Positions 27,993 through 37,740 are shown, counted from the first letter of the stretch. The stretch: 64,000 nt of DNA from JAXDBM01 sp964460245 (GCA_964460245.1 CAYWTL010000001.1:3850-67849); one strand, 5' to 3'. Notes: generated by a model not told the origin, from the sequence alone. Translations and numbers: made by a program.

Positions 27993-30116
27993 ATGGAAAA
28001 AACAACGGATTTCACGAAGCGCGTCTGGTGCGGGTCTCTTCGTTCCGGGGATGCGGGCAGAGAGGTGCTGCTGGCCGGGTGGGTCGATACCCTGCGGGAT
28101 CACGGCGAGGTGCTGTTCGTTCACCTGCGGGACCGGAGCGGCATCGTTCAGATCGTCTTCAGCCCCGAACGCAGCTCGCCGGAGCTGTGCCGGACCGCCG
28201 ACTCGCTGAAGAGCGAATACTGCCTCGCGGTGCGGGGCCGGGTGGAACGGCGCCTGGCCGGCACGGAGAACCCCTATCTCGAAACGGGGACCGTCGAGGT
28301 CTTTGCCGCGGAAATGGAGCTCCTGAACGCGGCGGACCCGCTGCCGTTCACGGTTTCCGAAAAGGCCGCGGCGACCGGCGAGCGGGAGGCGGAGGCCGTC
28401 GCCGAGGACCTGCGGCTCAGGCACCGCTATCTCGACCTGCGGCGCCCCTCCATGCAGGACAATCTTTTCCGGAGGCACCGCATCTTCAAGTGCGTCCGCG
28501 ATTACCTGGATGAGCAGGGCTTCCTGGAGGTCGAAACGCCGATGCTCACGAAGAGCACGCCCGAGGGGGCGCGCGATTACCTGGTGCCCAGCCGGATCCA
28601 CCAGGGCAGCTTCTACGCCTTGCCCCAGTCTCCCCAGCTCTTCAAACAGCTCCTGATGGTCGGCGGCTTCGAGCGCTACTTCCAGCTGGCCCGCTGCTTT
28701 CGGGACGAGGACCTGCGGCCCAACCGCCAGCCGGAATTCACCCAGCTCGACATCGAGGCCTCCTTCATCGACGAGGAGTTCATCTACGGTCTCGTGGAGG
28801 AGCTGACGGTCCGCATGTTCGCCGTCGGCGGGATTGCCCTGCCCAGGCCCTTCCCCCGCATGACCTATCAGGAAGCCATGGAGTCGATGGGTTCGGACCG
28901 TCCCGACACCCGCTTCGGGCTCCGGTTCATCGAGGCCACGGATCTGTTCCGGGACACCCGGTACGGCATCTTCCGGCAGATTCTCGACCGGGGGGGGCGG
29001 ATCAAGGGGATCAACATCCAGGGCCACTCGGCGAGCCTCAGCAAGAACGTCCTGCAGAACGAGTATGCCAAGGAAATCGTCCCCGCCATGGGCGCCAAGG
29101 GGATGACCTGGATGCGGGTCCTCGACGGGAAGCTGGAGTCCAACATCGTCCAGTTCTTCAGCCGCGGGGAGCAGGCGGCCATCCTCGAGCGGTTCGGCGC
29201 CGGAAACGGCGACGTGCTGATCATGATCGCCGATGCGTCGCCGGATCTCGTCCACTCCGTCCTGGGACAGTTGCGCCTTCACCTGGCCGGGCGGCTCGGC
29301 ATGATCCCGCCCGGGACCTTCGCGCCCCTCTGGGTGACCGATTTCCCGCTCTTCGAGCCGACGGACGAGGGCGTGACATCCAGCCATCACCCCTTCACGG
29401 CGCCCCATCGGCCGGATTTCGATCCCGAGAATCGCGACGAGCTCCTGGGGCTCAAATCCAGGGCTTACGACCTCGTCGTCAACGGGGAGGAACTCGGGGG
29501 CGGCAGCATCCGCATCCATGACCGCGTCCTGCAGTCCCGAATCTTCCAGGCCCTCGGTCTCTCCCGGGAGGCCGTGGAGGAAAAATTCGGTTTTTTCCTG
29601 CGCGCCCTCGACTACGGCACCCCGCCCCACGGCGGTCTCGCGCTGGGCATGGACCGTGTGGTCTCCATGGTTCTGTGCGCTTCGTCCATTCGGGAAGTGA
29701 TCGCCTTTCCCAAGAACCGCAGCGCCCAGTGCCCCCTGACGCAGGCGCCGTCCGATGTCAGCCGCGAGCAACTGGGTGAACTCGGGCTTCTCGACCTCGG
29801 CGCCGACAGGGAGCTCCCGGGAACGGCGCAAAAAGAGGACCTTCTGGATTACCTTTCCTGGGTATCAAGAATCGGAGTGACGGATTCCGAACGCCCCGCA
29901 CTCGAGGAGGCCCTGGCGGAAGCCCTGGCCCTTGCCGCCGCGGTCGAGGTAAGGCAAACCGATGCGGAGCCCGCTTATTCCGTCGTGCCGGTGAAAGGCC
30001 GCGTTCGGCCGGGGGGGGAGCCCCGGGTGTCCCCGCACGCCGAATCGAGGGTCCTGTTTGAAAATGCGCCGGCCATGAAGGGTCGATACTTCAAGGTGGC
30101 CGGCATTCTGGAATGA
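27993..30116 (+). CDS. aspS: Aspartyl-tRNA synthetase fused to a C-terminal GatC domain
   Basis: The protein has ~707 residues where bacterial AspRS usually has ~590. The N-terminal part is a complete class IIb AspRS: OB-fold anticodon domain (WVDTLRDHGEVLFVHLRDR), motif 2 FRDEDLRPNRQPEFTQLD and motif 3 GLALGMDRVV. The His in RDHGE is where discriminating enzymes such as E. coli AspRS have Leu, so a non-discriminating enzyme that also charges tRNA-Asn is likely. The last ~93 residues read like GatC, ending in LFENAPAMKGRYFKVAGILE against the usual NAPxxxxGYIRVPSIL. The start ATG 27993 follows GGAAGG. GatA- and GatB-like genes follow directly. Confidence 0.9.
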   Translation: MEKTTDFTKRVWCGSLRSGDAGREVLLAGWVDTLRDHGEVLFVHLRDRSGIVQIVFSPERSSPELCRTADSLKSEYCLAVRGRVERRLAGTENPYLETGTVEVFAAEMELLNAADPLPFTVSEKAAATGEREAEAVAEDLRLRHRYLDLRRPSMQDNLFRRHRIFKCVRDYLDEQGFLEVETPMLTKSTPEGARDYLVPSRIHQGSFYALPQSPQLFKQLLMVGGFERYFQLARCFRDEDLRPNRQPEFTQLDIEASFIDEEFIYGLVEELTVRMFAVGGIALPRPFPRMTYQEAMESMGSDRPDTRFGLRFIEATDLFRDTRYGIFRQILDRGGRIKGINIQGHSASLSKNVLQNEYAKEIVPAMGAKGMTWMRVLDGKLESNIVQFFSRGEQAAILERFGAGNGDVLIMIADASPDLVHSVLGQLRLHLAGRLGMIPPGTFAPLWVTDFPLFEPTDEGVTSSHHPFTAPHRPDFDPENRDELLGLKSRAYDLVVNGEELGGGSIRIHDRVLQSRIFQALGLSREAVEEKFGFFLRALDYGTPPHGGLALGMDRVVSMVLCASSIREVIAFPKNRSAQCPLTQAPSDVSREQLGELGLLDLGADRELPGTAQKEDLLDYLSWVSRIGVTDSERPALEEALAEALALAAAVEVRQTDAEPAYSVVPVKGRVRPGGEPRVSPHAESRVLFENAPAMKGRYFKVAGILE

Positions 30117-30127
30117 GAAGGAGAGCG

Positions 30128-31324
30128 ATGGGATCGGGAGTCTTTGCCTATCGAGACGAGCTTTCGGAAGTCTCCGGGAACGGTCTTCTCAAGGGGAGGA
30201 CCGTTTCCGTGCAGGCCAACATCTCCGTGGCGGGCTGGCCGACCGAGGCGGGCAGCCTCGCGCTGAAGGGCTTCAAGGCCATCGAGGATGCGACCGTCGT
30301 GAGGCGGATGCGGGACCAGGGAGCCCGGATCGTCGGCAGCACCCGGATGAGCGAACTGGGCCTGGGCCTGCAAGGCGCCGCGGCGGCGCGGGCCGTGGCC
30401 GAAGGGATCGTGGAAATCGCCCTGGTGACGGAGCATGTCGGCGAGGCGCGGCTCGCGGCGGCCGGAGAGGGGCTCATCGGGTTCAAGCCGAGCTACGGCC
30501 TCGTGTCGCGGTACGGCCTGATCGGTCTCACGCCGTCCATGGAAACGATCGGCCTGCTGGCGCGCTCGCCGTCCGATGTCGCCGTCGTCCTGGCCGCCGT
30601 TGCCGGCAGGGACGAGCGGGATTTCTCCATGCCCGAGGAAGACGTTCCGGACTTTCTCGACGTTTCCTGCCGGCCGGGTATCCGCACCCTGGGATGGATT
30701 CATGAAAGCGCGGCCTGCCTCGAGGCCGACGAGCGGAAAGCCTTTCAGCGCCGCATGGAGGCCTTTGCGGAAGCCGGCTGCACCCTTGTCGAGATGAGCC
30801 TGCCGGATTTCGCCCTCTTTCGGACCGCGCACCAGGTCATCGGTTCCGTCGAAGCCTCCTCCGCCGCCGGCAAGTACGACGGCGTGCGGTTCGGATACCG
30901 GACGCCGTCGGCGAAAAACTGGAACGAGATGTACCTGAAAACCAGGGGAGAGATCTTCGGCCCGGCCATCAAGACGTTCCTCTTCCAGGGGGCGTATTAT
31001 CAGTTCGTGAAATACGGCGTGTTCGAAAAGGCGTGCCGCCTGCGGTCTCATCTGATGCGGGAGATGCAGCGCCTGCTCGGGACCGTGGACGCGCTGGCGA
31101 TGCCCGCCGTCCGCGGGAACTTCGACCCCTTCGAGGCCGCGACGGTCCCCGCCCTCTACGATGCCGCCCTGTTCACCGTGCCCGCCAGCCTGACGGGCCT
31201 TCCCGCCCTGTCCCTTGCCGGCGGCCCAGCCTCTCCCGGGGTGCAGATCATCGGGCCGAGACGCGGCGATGCAACGCTGCTTGCCCTCGCGGCAAGGGTA
31301 TCGAAAAAAACGAAGGAGTCCTGA
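30128..31324 (+). CDS. GatA homologue without the amidase catalytic triad
   Basis: This 398-aa protein aligns with GatA outside the active site (DATVVRRMRDQGARIVGSTRMSE, GLIGFKPSYGLVSRYGL) but is ~85 residues short. The catalytic Lys segment VAVKDN is VSVQAN here (Gln at ~29). The GGSSGGS loop with the cis-Ser is deleted. The nucleophile motif GSDTGGSIR is replaced by VTEHVGEARL. All three catalytic positions are therefore lost and it should not hydrolyse glutamine. It may act as a structural partner of GatB and the fused GatC domain. AAGGAG precedes ATG 30128; an ATG at 30113 overlaps the aspS stop as an alternative start. GatB begins 2 bp downstream. Confidence 0.85.
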   Translation: MGSGVFAYRDELSEVSGNGLLKGRTVSVQANISVAGWPTEAGSLALKGFKAIEDATVVRRMRDQGARIVGSTRMSELGLGLQGAAAARAVAEGIVEIALVTEHVGEARLAAAGEGLIGFKPSYGLVSRYGLIGLTPSMETIGLLARSPSDVAVVLAAVAGRDERDFSMPEEDVPDFLDVSCRPGIRTLGWIHESAACLEADERKAFQRRMEAFAEAGCTLVEMSLPDFALFRTAHQVIGSVEASSAAGKYDGVRFGYRTPSAKNWNEMYLKTRGEIFGPAIKTFLFQGAYYQFVKYGVFEKACRLRSHLMREMQRLLGTVDALAMPAVRGNFDPFEAATVPALYDAALFTVPASLTGLPALSLAGGPASPGVQIIGPRRGDATLLALAARVSKKTKES

Positions 31325-31326
31325 GC

Positions 31327-32754
31327 GTGCAGTACGAAGCGATCATCGGCCTCGAAATCCACGTGGAGCTCAACTGCCTGACGAAGATGTTCTGCGATTG
31401 CCCGAATCGCCCGGGTGACGAGCCCAATCGGAATACCTGTCCCGTCTGCCTGTGGCTCCCGGGGGCCCTGCCCCGCTTCAGCCGGGAAGCCCTCGAGAAG
31501 GCGGCGCTGGCATGCCTCGCGCTGAACTGCGAAATCCAGGAGCGCAGCGCCTTCGACCAGAAGGTCTACTACTATCCGGACCTGCCGAAGGGTTATCAGC
31601 TCTCCCAGGCCCACTTTCCGCTGGCCCGCGGGGGATGGCTCGACATCGCGGACGAATCGGGCGCCCCGAAGCGGCTCCGCATTCGACACATCCACATGGA
31701 GGAAGACGTGGCCAAGCTCGTCCACGAGCTCGAGGGCCGGATCCCCGTGAGTCTGGTCGATTTCAACCGGGCCGGGGCGCCCCTCGTGGAGATCGTGACG
31801 GAACCCGACATCCGCTCCCCCCACGAAGCCATGGAATTCATCCGGAACCTTCGGACCCAGATCCGCTACGTGGGAAGCTCCGAGTGCAGCATGGAGACCG
31901 GCACGATGCGCGTGGACGCCAACATCTCCATCCGCGAGCAGGGAACGAGCGCCCTGAACACCAAGGTGGAAGTCAAAAACATGAATTCCGTCCGGCACCT
32001 GGGCGACGCGATCGCCTACGAGATCGAACGGCAGATGGCTTCCCTGAAGGCGGGGGAGGCCATTGTCCTGCACACCCGGCTCTGGGACCCGGAAAAGGGC
32101 GCGACCCTGCCGATGCGGGGCAAATTCGAGGGTCCCTGCGTGCCCGATCCGTCCGTCCCCGAGATCGTCGTCTCCGAGGAGTGGATCGGCCGGATGCGCG
32201 GGTCGCTGCCCGAAATGCCGGCGGTGAAGACGTCCCGCTTTCAGAGCGATTACGGGCTGCCGAGGGACCTGGCGTCCTCGCTGGCAGGAGACCGGGAATT
32301 GTCCGACTATTTCGAGGCCGTCACCCGGAAATCCATCTCGCCGCGCATGGCCGCCCACTGGCTCATGACGCAGTATCTGCCGGCGCTGCGGGAGAGGCAG
32401 CTTTCGATCTTCGGAAACCCCGTGACCCCCGACCGGTTCGCCGACGTCCTGCAGCGGCTCGAAAAGGACGAGATCAACGCCAATGCGGCCAGGGAAGTCC
32501 TTTCGCGGCTGTTCGCGAGCGACGAAACGCCCGATGCCATCATCGAGCAGGGTGGGTTCCGGCAGGTCTCCGACGCCGCATCCCTGGAAACCCTGGTCGA
32601 GCAGGTGCTCGGCTCCCACCCGGCAGCGGTCAGCGACTACAAGTCCGGACAGGGAAAGGCTCTGGGCTTTCTGATCGGGCAGGTGATGCAGGCCTCGTCC
32701 GGCAAGGCCAACCCCAAGCGCGTCCGGGAAATCCTGATGTCGAAGCTGACGTAA
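31327..32754 (+). CDS. gatB: Asp-tRNA(Asn)/Glu-tRNA(Gln) amidotransferase subunit B
   Basis: The 475-aa protein has a normal GatB length and keeps its key parts: the Mg-binding Glu and His of IIGLEIHVEL, the zinc site CDC...CPVC, GYQLSQ, the EE pair of HMEEDVAKLVHE, and the C-terminal YqeY-like tail domain. GatB phosphorylates the misacylated tRNA and accepts ammonia for amidation. Here the adjoining GatA homologue is inactive, so the ammonia would have to come from free NH3 or another amidase. Translation starts at GTG 31327 behind AAGGAG, 2 bp after the GatA-like stop. The downstream gap (32755-32889) is AT-rich with no clear terminator. Confidence 0.93.
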   Translation: MQYEAIIGLEIHVELNCLTKMFCDCPNRPGDEPNRNTCPVCLWLPGALPRFSREALEKAALACLALNCEIQERSAFDQKVYYYPDLPKGYQLSQAHFPLARGGWLDIADESGAPKRLRIRHIHMEEDVAKLVHELEGRIPVSLVDFNRAGAPLVEIVTEPDIRSPHEAMEFIRNLRTQIRYVGSSECSMETGTMRVDANISIREQGTSALNTKVEVKNMNSVRHLGDAIAYEIERQMASLKAGEAIVLHTRLWDPEKGATLPMRGKFEGPCVPDPSVPEIVVSEEWIGRMRGSLPEMPAVKTSRFQSDYGLPRDLASSLAGDRELSDYFEAVTRKSISPRMAAHWLMTQYLPALRERQLSIFGNPVTPDRFADVLQRLEKDEINANAAREVLSRLFASDETPDAIIEQGGFRQVSDAASLETLVEQVLGSHPAAVSDYKSGQGKALGFLIGQVMQASSGKANPKRVREILMSKLT

Positions 32755-32889
32755 GCCGCGGAAGGCAGGCGGTTCGATCGGCCGGTTTGCCGATGTCAAA
32801 ACAAATGTAAATAAATACTTTAAGTATGACTTGTAAATGCCCGTTTTTGATAATTTTAATTCTTTGCCATTTCAGAATCGCCCTACGTT

Positions 32890-33570
32890 TCAGCGGCTGC
32901 TTTGACCCGGCGTTTCCCTCCTGAACAGGCGGTCGCCTGAGGGAGTTCCGGCTGTGTGTCTGCGGATGAGGCCGATGATCCGTCTGAGCTTCTCAGGATC
33001 TTTCTTCCCAGGGGACGCTTCCGCGCCGCTGTTGATGTCCACGGCACGAGGCGCCACCCGCGTCAGCGCCTTTTCGATGTTTGCCTCGTTGAGGCCCCCG
33101 GCCAGGATCAGGGGATGCCGGCGGGCGATCCGGGCGGCGAGGTCCCAGTCGGCTTCCTTCCCCGTTCCGCCCCGGCGCCCTTTATCGGCGGCATCGAGAA
33201 GGAATGCCCCGACGGGATAATCCCGCAGGCGAAAGGCGACATCTTCGGGACGGCCGGAAAGGGCCTTGATCAGGACGCTCTGTGGGAAGCGGCGGCAGTA
33301 TTCCGTTGTTTCATCGCCGTGGAGCTGGATCCGGTCCAGGCCGCAGGCCTTCTGAATTGCAAGCACCGTTTCCGGCGCCTCGTTCACGAAAACACCGATC
33401 CGGGCGACACGGTCCGGCAGAGCGGCAACGATGCGGGCCGCCGCTTCGGGAGTCACGCGGCGAGGGCTTCCGGCGTAGAAGATGAAGCCCAGGGCATCGG
33501 CTCCGCAGGCGGCGGCGTGAAGGGCGTCCGCGACATTCGTGATGCCGCAGATCTTGATCTCCGTCAGCAT
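32890..33570 (-). CDS. trpF: Phosphoribosylanthranilate isomerase
   Basis: The 226-aa TIM-barrel protein starts with the family signature EIKICGITN and has IQLHGDE, LLDAADKGRRGGTG and LAGGLNEAN phosphate-binding segments. It converts phosphoribosylanthranilate to CdRP in tryptophan synthesis. It overlaps trpC by 7 bp and is the last gene of the trp unit. No trpB or trpA follows; the next gene is convergent gatB. The C-terminal ~20 residues are Arg-rich and slightly longer than usual. Confidence 0.95.
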   Translation of the reverse strand: MLTEIKICGITNVADALHAAACGADALGFIFYAGSPRRVTPEAAARIVAALPDRVARIGVFVNEAPETVLAIQKACGLDRIQLHGDETTEYCRRFPQSVLIKALSGRPEDVAFRLRDYPVGAFLLDAADKGRRGGTGKEADWDLAARIARRHPLILAGGLNEANIEKALTRVAPRAVDINSGAEASPGKKDPEKLRRIIGLIRRHTAGTPSGDRLFRRETPGQSSR

Positions 33571-34337
33571 GCCAAGAGCTCCCGCAGCTTTTTCCCGGCA
33601 TCCGGCGCCGCCATCAGGGCCTCGCCGATCAGGAAGGCGTGTACGCCCGCATCCATCAGCCTGCGGATGTCGTCTCTCGCAGCGATGCCGCTCTCGCTGA
33701 CGACGATGCGGTCCCCGGGGATCCGAGCGGCCATTTCCAGAGTTTTTCCCGTGTCGGTCCGGAACGTCCGGAGGTCCCGGTTGTTGATCCCGATGATTTC
33801 GGCGCCCGCATCGATGGCCTTGTCGAGGTCCTCCTGTTCGTGGACCTCCACGAGGGGCGTCATGCCGAGCGATTTCGAAAGCCCGAGATAATCCCGCAGC
33901 CGCTCCCGGTCCAGGATGCCGGCGATGAGGAGGAGCGAATCCGCTCCCGCGGCCCGGGCTTCGTAGATCTGGAAGGGGTCGATGATGAAGTCCTTTCTCA
34001 GGACGGGGATGCCGGCGGAGCGGCCGACGGCACGAAGGTCCTCGATGCTGCCGCCGAAGAACGGCCCGTCGGTGAGCACCGAAACGGCCGCGGCGCCGCG
34101 GCGCTCGTAGACGGCGGCCGTTCGAACGGGATCGATTCCTTCCCGGAGAACACCCCGCGAGGGGGACCGGCGTTTCACCTCCGCGATGATCGCACAGTCC
34201 CGGCCGGTCAGGGCAGCCCGGAAGTCGCGGGCGGGCGGAGCGGCCAGTGCGGCCTCTTCGATGCGGGTTCGGGGCGTGCCCCTTCGGGACCGCTCGACCT
34301 CCGCTTTCTTGTCGGCGATGATTCGATCCAGGATCAT
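33564..34337 (-). CDS. trpC: Indole-3-glycerol phosphate synthase
   Basis: The 257-aa TIM barrel has the signature IIAEVKRRSPSRG with its catalytic Lys, then VLRKDFIIDPFQIYEARAAG, INNRDLRTF and VSESGIAARDD. It closes the indole ring from CdRP. The ATG at 34337 overlaps the trpD stop by ATGA. Its length matches stand-alone trpC, so it is not fused with trpF as in enterics. Confidence 0.95.
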   Translation of the reverse strand: MILDRIIADKKAEVERSRRGTPRTRIEEAALAAPPARDFRAALTGRDCAIIAEVKRRSPSRGVLREGIDPVRTAAVYERRGAAAVSVLTDGPFFGGSIEDLRAVGRSAGIPVLRKDFIIDPFQIYEARAAGADSLLLIAGILDRERLRDYLGLSKSLGMTPLVEVHEQEDLDKAIDAGAEIIGINNRDLRTFRTDTGKTLEMAARIPGDRIVVSESGIAARDDIRRLMDAGVHAFLIGEALMAAPDAGKKLRELLAC

Positions 34338-35352
34338 GGCTTGGCCCAACTGTGGGTCATTTCGATCAGGGCCTGGAGTTTTTTGGCGGCGGCCCCGCTG
34401 TCGATGCACTCCTCCGCAAGGGAGACGCCTTCGCGAATCGCATCGGCCCGGCCCCCGGCCACGATGGCCAGGGCGGCGTTCAGGAGCACGATCTTCCTTG
34501 CGGGACCGTCCCGGCCGGACAGGACGGCCCGCGTGATCTCGGCATTGACGGCGGCATCGCCGCCGGCGAGGGCCTCGCCGGGAAAGGTCTCGCCGAAGAT
34601 CTCCACCGGGTCGATATTGTAAGTGCGGACCAGCCCGTCGTTCAGCTCGGACACCCGCGTCTCCCCCGTAACGGTCGCCTCGTCCAGGCCGTCGGCGCCA
34701 TGGACGACGAAGGCCCGCTTCGCGCCCAGGTTCCGCAGGACGCCGGCGAACATCTCCGTCAGGCCGGGGTCATAGACCCCGATGAGCTGGGAAGTGGCGC
34801 CGGCCGGGTTCGTCAGGGGCCCCAGCATGTTGAAGACCGTCCGGATGCCGATCTCGCGGCGGGGGCCGATCGCGTGCTTCATGGCGCCGTGGAGCCGCGG
34901 CGCAAAGAGGAAGCCGATCCCCGCCTGCTGGATGCACTCTTCGACGATCTCCGGGCCGGCGTCGATATTGACGCCCAGGGCTTCGAGCACGTCGGCGCTG
35001 CCGCATCCGCTCGACACGGCGCGGTTTCCGTGTTTGGCCACGGTCAGGCCGGCCGCGGCCACGACGAAGGCGGCCGTCGTGGAGATGTTGAAGGTGTTTC
35101 TCCCGTCCCCGCCGGTGCCGCAGGTGTCCACGATGACCGATGAACGGGCATCGATCCGGGTCGCCTTCCAGCGCATGATCCGGGCCGCCCCGGTGACCTC
35201 CTCCACCGTCTCGCCCTTGATCCGCAGGGCCGTGATGAAGGCGGCGATCTGCGCGGGCGTGGCCTTTCCATCCATCACCTCTTCCATGACCTCCATCATC
35301 ACGGTCTCAGGGAGGTTTTCCTGATTGACGACTTTTACGAGCGCTTCCCGTA

Positions 35353-35356
<4 letters not shown>
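34334..35356 (-). CDS. trpD: Anthranilate phosphoribosyltransferase
   Basis: The 340-aa protein carries the PRPP-binding loop DTCGTGGDGRNTFNIST, KHGNRAVSSGCGSADVLEALG and the C-terminal GRADAIREGVSLAEECIDSG. It joins anthranilate to PRPP. The start ATG 35356 overlaps the trpG stop by ATGA. Its size is that of the stand-alone enzyme, with no glutamine amidotransferase fusion. Confidence 0.95.
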
Positions 35357-35936
<580 letters not shown>

Positions 35937-35940
<4 letters not shown>

Positions 35941-37442
35941 GTCTCCTTCTCCTTTGTATTGAGATTGAATCCGGCCTCCGCGAGCCGGATGGCCTGCATC
36001 ATCGCCGCCGCCTTGTTCAGGCACTCCCGGTGCTCCGCCTCGGGGCTGGAATCGGCCACAATGCCCGCGCCCACCTGGAGCGAAGCCTTCCCGTCATGAA
36101 CGAGGATCGTGCGGATGGTGATGCAGAAATCCATATTGCCCGAAAAGCTGAAATAGCCGACGGCGCCCCCGTAAGGCCCGCGACGCGACGGTTCCAGTTC
36201 CTCGATGATCTCCATGGCCCGGACCTTGGGGGCGCCCGTCAGGGTTCCGGCCGGGAAGGTCGCCCGCAGCACGTCGAAAGCGTCGTTCCCCTGCGCAAGC
36301 TGCGCCTGGATGTGGGAAACGAGATGCATGACGTGGGAATACCGCTCCACCGCCATGAGCTGGTTGACCTGGACGCTTCCGATGCGGGCGATCCGGCCGA
36401 GGTCGTTTCGCCCCAGATCGACCAGCATGACGTGCTCCGCCCGCTCCTTCGGATCCGCCAGCAGCTCGTCGGCCAGACGCCGGTCTTCCTGTTCGGTCGC
36501 GCCGCGCCTGCGCGTGCCCGCGATGGGCTTCAGTTCCACCACGCCCTCCTCCAGCCGGACCATGACTTCCGGCGACGAGCCGATGAGCGCCGTCCCGCCG
36601 GTCTTCAGAAAAAAGAGATAGGGCGAGGGGTTCGTGTAGCGGAGCGCCCGGTAGAGGTCGACGGGATCGATGCCGCACCGTCCGGTAAAGCGCTGGGAGA
36701 GGACGACCTGGATGATGTCGCCGGCGGCAATGTACTCCCGCGCCCGGTCGACCATGAGCTTGAAGCCGTCCGGGGTCATGTCGGGCCGCAGCTCCGTTTT
36801 GGCTGCCGCTTCGACGGGATTTGCGAAGGGGCGTTCCGGGGCGCGGAGCAGGGCGACCGTGCTCTCGATCCGGCTGGCGGCGCTTTCGTACAATGCCCGA
36901 AGATCGTCGCCGTCGTTGACCGTGACGCAGGCCACGACCTTGATGGTGTGGCGGACGTTGTCGAAGACGACCAGCGTGCCGGTGACGAGGAACACCGCAT
37001 CGGGAACGCCGGCATCCGCGGGGTGGCGGCTGGGCAGCCTCTCGAAATGGCGGACCATGTCGTAGCCGAGGAAGCCGACGGCGCCGCCGAAGAAGCGCGG
37101 CAGCCCCGGCAGCGGCACCGGGCGATCGCCGTCCAGAATGTTTTTGAGATGCTGAAGCGGATTGCCTCCGTGTGGAAAGGCGCGCGCTTCTCCATCCTTC
37201 TCGAGGATGACCTCGTCCCCCCGGACGGTGAAGATCAGTTGCGGATCGGCCCCGAGGAAGGTGTAGCGACCCCACTTTTCGCCCCCTTCCACGCTCTCCA
37301 GCAGAAAGACATGGGACCGGGCGCTCATTTTCATGAGGGCCGAAACGGGCGTTTCCGCGTCCGCAAGGATTTCCCGGTAGACGGGGATCAGGTTCCCCGC
37401 GCCGGACATCCCGGCAAACGTTTCGAAATCCGGTTCGTACAT
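35937..37442 (-). CDS. trpE: Anthranilate synthase component I
   Basis: The 501-aa chorismate-using enzyme has the Trp-feedback motif LLES (VFLLESVEGG), IQVVLSQRF, SPEVMVRLEEG, GTRRRG and GGAVGYFSFSGNMDF. It forms anthranilate from chorismate with TrpG ammonia and should be inhibited by tryptophan. The longer open frame starts upstream, but ATG 37442 is chosen because it matches family N-termini and lies after the second leader terminator. It is preceded by the trp leader peptide and two intrinsic terminators, so its transcription is attenuation-controlled. Confidence 0.95.
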
Positions 37443-37476
37443 GGCGATGTTCTCTCTTTTCTTCCCAATAAAAAAA

Positions 37477-37496
37477 GCCGTGATTCGGGTCACGGC
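37477..37496 (-). terminator. Second attenuator hairpin before trpE
   Basis: On the minus strand GCCGTGA and TCACGGC form a 7-bp stem around a 6-base loop and are followed by seven T residues. It lies 35 bp before the trpE ATG and downstream of the first terminator. Confidence 0.8.
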
Positions 37497-37524
37497 CTTT
37501 CCGGGGTGAATGATTACCAGCAAA

Positions 37525-37560
37525 AAAGCCGTGGAGATCGAGTGGTCTCTCCACGGCTTT
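37525..37560 (-). terminator. First attenuator hairpin before trpE
   Basis: A perfect 13-bp stem (AAAGCCGTGGAGA with its complement) surrounds a 10-base loop and ends in T residues on the minus strand. It starts 26 bp after the leader peptide stop, the usual place for a trp attenuator. Confidence 0.88.
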
Positions 37561-37585
37561 CGGTTTTCTTATCGATGGCTAAACG

Positions 37586-37672
37586 TCAGCGGCGGATAAA
37601 CCCCTCCTGTGCGTTGTGCCACCACCAGTTCATTGTCATTGCAGCGTTCCGGTTCATCTTCGTCTCTGACAT
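37586..37672 (-). CDS. trpL: trp operon leader peptide with three consecutive Trp
   Basis: A 28-aa ORF on the minus strand contains NWWWHNAQ: three adjacent tryptophan codons, then a stop 26 bp before the first terminator stem. This is the arrangement of trpL in enterics, where ribosome stalling at Trp codons decides between antiterminator and terminator. GAAGGA directly abuts the first ATG; a second in-frame ATG five codons on (37657) would give a 23-aa peptide and may be the real start. Confidence 0.88.
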   Translation of the reverse strand: MSETKMNRNAAMTMNWWWHNAQEGFIRR

Positions 37673-37684
37673 TCCTTCGGCACG

Positions 37685-37731
37685 AGGCTTTTGCGGCCTC
37701 AATTGCCGTTTCGCATAACAGGCTTTTGCGG
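37685..37731. repeat. 12-bp direct repeat in the trp promoter region
   Basis: AGGCTTTTGCGG occurs at 37685-37696 and at 37720-37731, 35 bp apart and in the same orientation. One copy lies between the -35 and -10 boxes, the other ~20 bp into the transcript. The placement fits a repressor operator pair. Confidence 0.5.
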
Positions 37732-37740
37732 GCATGTCAA
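37712..37740 (-). promoter_or_regulatory. Promoter of the trp unit, overlapping the tyrA stop
   Basis: TTGACA (37740-37735), a 17-bp spacer and TATGCG (37717-37712) on the minus strand lie 40 bp before the trpL ATG. The -35 box overlaps the tyrA stop codon at 37737-37739, so trp genes can be transcribed apart from the upstream aro genes. Confidence 0.7.

Noticed and set aside
27591..29831. 746-codon minus-strand ORF opposite aspS
   Set aside because: It is a GC-rich antisense shadow; the plus strand has full AspRS motifs and the antisense protein has no recognisable domain.
31156..32799. 547-codon minus-strand ORF opposite gatB
   Set aside because: Antisense shadow of a well-supported GatB gene.
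36030..37718. 562-codon plus-strand ORF across trpE and its leader
   Set aside because: Shadow of trpE on the opposite strand, with low-complexity Arg/Gly/Asp composition.
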